Part shown: positions 59,801 to 64,000 of the stretch, one piece after another | Position numbering within the stretch: the stretch's first letter is position 1 | Layout: every line of letters starts with the position of its first letter | Source: Chrysogorgia sp. JL179-B06 | Taxonomy: Eukaryota > Cnidaria > Anthozoa > Scleralcyonacea > Chrysogorgiidae | Reading direction: 5' to 3' | Length of the DNA: 64,000 nt | Assembly: GCA_035772405.1 (NCBI GenBank) | Contig: JAYKKM010000439.1 | Location: 522,001-586,000, forward strand | Notes under the pieces: model-generated | Databases searched by the model: none | Told to the model about the DNA's origin: nothing | The model's input: the letters and a program-made list of their open reading frames with translations, nothing else | Program-made: the position numbers and the translations under genes

Positions 59801-62800
59801 ACTAAGGAGTGTAGTTCTGAGGTAGCTATGTTGGTTATTCACTAAGGAGTGTAGTACTGAGGTAGCTATGTCGGTTATTCACTAAGGAGTGTAGTACTGA
59901 GGTAGCTATGTTGATTATTCACCAAGGAGTGTAGTTCTGAGGTAGCTATATTGGTTATTCACTAAGGAGTGTAGAGTAGAGGTAGCTATGTTGGTTATTC
60001 ACTAAGGAGTGTAATACTGAGGTAGCTATGTTGGTTATTCACTAAGGAGTGTAGTTCTGAGGTAGCTATGTTGATTATTCACCAAGGAGTGTTGTTCTGA
60101 GGTAGCTATGTTGGTTATTCTCCAAGGAGTGTAGTGCTGAGGTACTCATGTAGCTATGTTGGTTATTCACTAAGGAGTGTAGTACTGAGGTAGCTATGTT
60201 GATTATTAACCAAGGAGTGTAGTTCTGAGGTACTGTAGCTATGTTGGTTATTCACTAAGGAGTGTAGTTCTGAGGTAGCTATGTTGATTATTCACTAAGG
60301 ATTGTAGAGTAGAGGTAGCTATGTTGATTATTCACCAAGGAGTGTAGCACTGAGGTAGCTATGTTGGTTATTCACCAAGGAGTGTAGTTCTGGGGTAGCT
60401 ATGTTGGTTATTCACTAAGGAGTGTAGTACTGAGGTAGCTATGTTGATTATTCACCAAGGAGTGTACAGTAGAGGTAGCTATGTTGATTATTCACCAAGG
60501 AGTGTAGTACTGAGGTAGCTATGTTGGTTATTCACTAAGGAGTGTAGTTCTGAGGTAGCTATGTTGGTTATTCACCAAGGAGTGTAGTACTGAGGTAGCT
60601 ATGTTGGTTATTCACTAAGGAGTGTAGTGCTGAGGTAGCTATGTTGGTTATTCACTAAGGAGTGTAGAGTAGAGGTAGCTATGTTGGTTATATTCACTAA
60701 GGAGTGTAGTACTGAGGTAGCTATATGTTTGTATTCACTAAGGAGTGTAGTTCTGAGGTAGCTATGTTGGTTATTCACCAAGGAGTGTAGTACTGAGGTA
60801 GCTATGTTGGTTATTCACTAAGGAGTGTAGAGTAGAGGTAGCTATGTTGGTTATTCACCAAGGAGTGTAGTGCTGAGGTAGCTATGTTGGTTATTCACCA
60901 AGGAGTGTAGTACTGAGGTAGCTATGTTGGTTATTTACTAAGGAGTGTAGTGCTGAGGTAGCTATGTTGATTATTCACTAAGGAGTGTAGAGTAGATGTA
61001 GCTATGTTCGTTATTCACCAAGGACTGTAGTACTGAGGTAGCTATGTTGGTTATTCACCAAGGAGTGTAGTACTGAGGTAGCCATGTTGGTTATTATCCA
61101 GCTATGTTGGTTATTCACCAAGGAGTGTAGTACTGAGGTAGCTATGTCGGTTATTCACTAAGGACTGTAGAGTAGAGGTAGCTATGTTGGTTATTCACTA
61201 AGGAGTGTAGAGTAGAGGTAGCTATGTTGGTTATTCACCAAAGAGTGTAGTTCTGAGGTAGCTATGTTGGTTATTCACCAAGGAGTGTAGTACTGAGGTA
61301 GCTATGTTGGTTATTCACTAAGGAGTGTAGTGCTGAGGTAGCTATGTTGATTATTCACTAAGGAGTGTAGAGCAGAGGTAGCTATGTTGGTTATTCACCA
61401 AGGAGTGTAGTACTGAGGTAGCTATGTTGGTTATTCACCAAGGAGTGTAGTTCTGAGGTAGCTATGTTGGTTATTCACTAAGGAGTGTAGAGTAGAGGTA
61501 GCTATGTTGATTATTCACCAAGGAGTGTAGTACTGAGGTAGCTATGTTGGTTATTCACTAAGGAGTGTAGTGCTGAGGTAGCTATGTTGGTTATTCACTA
61601 AGGAGTGTAGTTCTGAGGTAGCTATGTTGGTTATTCACCAAGGAGTGTAGTACTGAGGTATAGCTATGTTGGTTATTCACTAAGGAGTGTAGAGTAGAGG
61701 TAGCTATGTTGATTATTCACCAAGGAGTGTAGTTCTGAGGTAGCTATGTTGGTTATTCACTAAGGAGTGTAGTTCTGAGGTAGCTATGTTGGTTATTCAC
61801 TAAGGAGTGTAGTACTGAGGTAGCTATGTCGGTTATTCACTAAGGAGTGTAGTACTGAGGTAGCTATGTTGCTTATTCACTAAGGAGTGTAGAGTAGAGG
61901 TAGCTATGTATGTTGGTTATTCACTAAGGAGTGTAGAGTAGAGGTAGCTATGTTGGTTATTCACTAAGGAGTGTAGTTCTGAGGCAGCTATGTTGGTTAT
62001 TCACCAAGGAGTGTAGTTCTGAGGTAGCTATGTTGGTTATTCACTAAGGAGTGTAGAGTAGAGGTAGCTATGTTGGTTATTCACTAAGGAGTGTAGTTCT
62101 GAGGTAGCTATGTTGGTTATTCACCAAGGAGTGTAGTTCTGAGGTAGCTATGTTGGTTATTCACTAAGGAGTGTAGAGTAGAGGTAGCTATGTTGGTTAT
62201 TCACTAAGGAGTGTAGTTCTGAGGTAGCTATGTTGGTTATTCACCACGGAGTGTAGTACAGGAGGTAGCTATGTTGGTTATTCACTAAGGAGTGTAGTTC
62301 TGAGGTAGCTATGTTGATTATTCACCAAGGAGTGTAGTTCTGAGGTAGCTATGTTGGTTATTCACTAAGGAGTGTAGTACTGAGGTAGCTATGTTGGTTA
62401 TTCACTAAGGAGTGTAGTGCTGAGGTAGCTATGTTGATTATTCACCAAGGAGTGTAGTTCTGAGGTAGCTATGTTGGTTATTCACTAAGGAGTGTAGTTC
62501 TGAGGTAGCTATGTTGGTTATTCACTAAGGAGTGTAGTACTGAGGTAGCTATGTCGGTTATTCACTAAGGAGTGTAGTACTGAGGTAGCTATGTTGATTA
62601 TTCACCAAGGAGTGTAGTACAGGAGGTAGCTATGTTGGTTATTCACTAAGGAGTGTAGTTCTGAGGTAGCTATGTTGATTATTCACCAAGGAGTGTAGTT
62701 CTGAGGTAGCTATGTTGGTTATTCACTAAGGAGTGTAGTACTGAGGTAGCTATGTTGGTTATTCACTAAGGAGTGTAGTGCTGAGGTAGCTATGTTGATT

Positions 62801-64000
62801 ATTCACCAAGGAGTGTAGTTCTGAGGTAGCTATGTTGGTTATTCACTAAGGAGTGTAGTTCTGAGGTAGCTATGTTGGTTATTCACTAAGGAGTGTAGTA
62901 CTGAGGTAGCTATGTCGGTTATTCACTAAGGAGTGTAGTACTGAGGTAGCTATGTTGATTATTCACCAAGGAGTGTAGTACAGGAGGTAGCTATGTTGGT
63001 TATTCACTAAGGAGTGTAGTTCTGAGGTAGCTATGTTGATTATTCACCAAGGAGTGTAGTTCTGAGGTAGCTACGTTGGTTATTCACTAAGGAGTGTAGT
63101 ACTGAGGTAGCTATGTTGGTTATTCACTAAGGAGTGTAGTGCTGAGGTAGCTATGTTGATTATTCACCAAGGAGTGTAGTTCTGAGGTAGCTATGTTGGT
63201 TATTCACTAAGGAGTGTAGTTCTGAGGTAGCTATGTTGGTTATTCACTAAGGAGTGTAGTACTGAGGTAGCTATGTCGGTTATTCACTAAGGAGTGTAGT
63301 ACTGAGGTAGCTATGTTGATTATTCACCAAGGAGTGTAGTTCTGAGGTAGCTATATTGGTTATTCACTAAGGAGTGTAGAGTAGAGGTAGCTATGTTGGT
63401 TATTCACTAAGGAGTGTAATACTGAGGTAGCTATGTTGGTTATTCACTAAGGAGTGTAGTTCTGAGGTAGCTATGTTGATTATTCACCAAGGAGTGTTGT
63501 TCTGAGGTAGCTATGTTGGTTATTCTCCAAGGAGTGTAGTGCTGAGGTACTCATGTAGCTATGTTGGTTATTCACTAAGGAGTGTAGTACTGAGGTAGCT
63601 ATGTTGATTATTAACCAAGGAGTGTAGTTCTGAGGTACTGTAGCTATGTTGGTTATTCACTAAGGAGTGTAGTTCTGAGGTAGCTATGTTGATTATTCAC
63701 TAAGGATTGTAGAGTAGAGGTAGCTATGTTGATTATTCACCAAGGAGTGTAGCACTGAGGTAGCTATGTTGGTTATTCACCAAGGAGTGTAGTTCTGGGG
63801 TAGCTATGTTGGTTATTCACTAAGGAGTGTAGTACTGAGGTAGCTATGTTGATTATTCACCAAGGAGTGTACAGTAGAGGTAGCTATGTTGATTATTCAC
63901 CAAGGAGTGTAGTACTGAGGTAGCTATGTTGGTTATTCACTAAGGAGTGTAGTTCTGAGGTAGCTATGTTGGTTATTCACCAAGGAGTGTAGTACTGAGG
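50853..64000. repeat. 40-bp satellite with higher-order repeats, runs off the window
   Basis: About 328 head-to-tail units of GGTAGCTATGTTGGTTATTC followed by ACTAAGGAGTGTAGTACTGA. Variable positions are CACTAAG/CACCAAG, TTGG/TTGA/TCGG, and GTACTGA/GTTCTGA/GTGCTGA/GAGTAGA/GAGGAGA. Rare length variants (TACAGGAGG, GGTATAGC, TATGTATGTT, GGTACTCATGTAGC) recur in fixed order and mark larger units of 361, 1972 and 3405 bp. The first ~600 bp are irregular like the left edge. No ORF or spacer structure. Confidence 0.95.

Overview
The window is eukaryotic, almost certainly from an invertebrate animal. Two split host genes with canonical GT-AG introns sit among large amounts of mobile and tandem-repeat DNA. 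A ciliary dynein intermediate chain (DNAI3/WDR63 type), a trefoil-containing family 31 glucosidase, a Ty3/gypsy element and several LINE families suggest a marine metazoan. A cnidarian is my best guess; this is inference and not shown by the sequence.

Layout. (1) 1-32910, minus strand: the first seven coding exons of DNAI3, worked out by hand. They lie at 32674-32910, 31593-31697, 31308-31469, 23833-23991, 22809-22849, 9081-9197 and 2044-2155. Together they give 933 nt (311 codons) with consistent phase and GT/AG borders. The WD-repeat part must lie left of base 1. Its introns hold nearly all the mobile DNA of the left half: an RTE-like LINE (4390-5925), a gypsy integrase remnant (8640-9060), a CR1-like LINE nested in another (12078-17280), a restriction-like-endonuclease LINE (17493-18787), a 29-bp satellite cut by a LINE (18788-22757), and a degraded Ty3/gypsy element (24900 to about 31075) interrupted by two DNA transposons.

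(2) 32911-33393: a 483-bp divergent promoter region between the two genes, with an RFX X-box-like site, a G15 run and a perfect 50-bp hairpin. (3) 33394-44594, plus strand: a secreted or lysosomal GH31 alpha-glucosidase in two coding exons (122 and 751 codons). An 8.6-kb intron between them is dominated by a 33-bp satellite (34092-37187) that is open on both strands. (4) 44870-64000: a 40-bp satellite that runs off the window and has 361-bp, 1972-bp and 3405-bp higher-order repeats. A 5480-bp TIR element (45373-50852, TSD CAGTA) is inserted in it and carries an intact 978-codon LINE ORF.

The two host genes do unrelated jobs (inner-arm axonemal dynein, and alpha-glucan hydrolysis) and share only the divergent promoter. 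I found no prokaryotic-style operon, CRISPR array or rRNA. The most interesting points are X-box motifs carried by an interspersed repeat inside a ciliary gene, a 2A-like motif in a LINE, several insertions with exact target-site duplications, repeated LINE insertion into one satellite, and the multi-level satellite structure.
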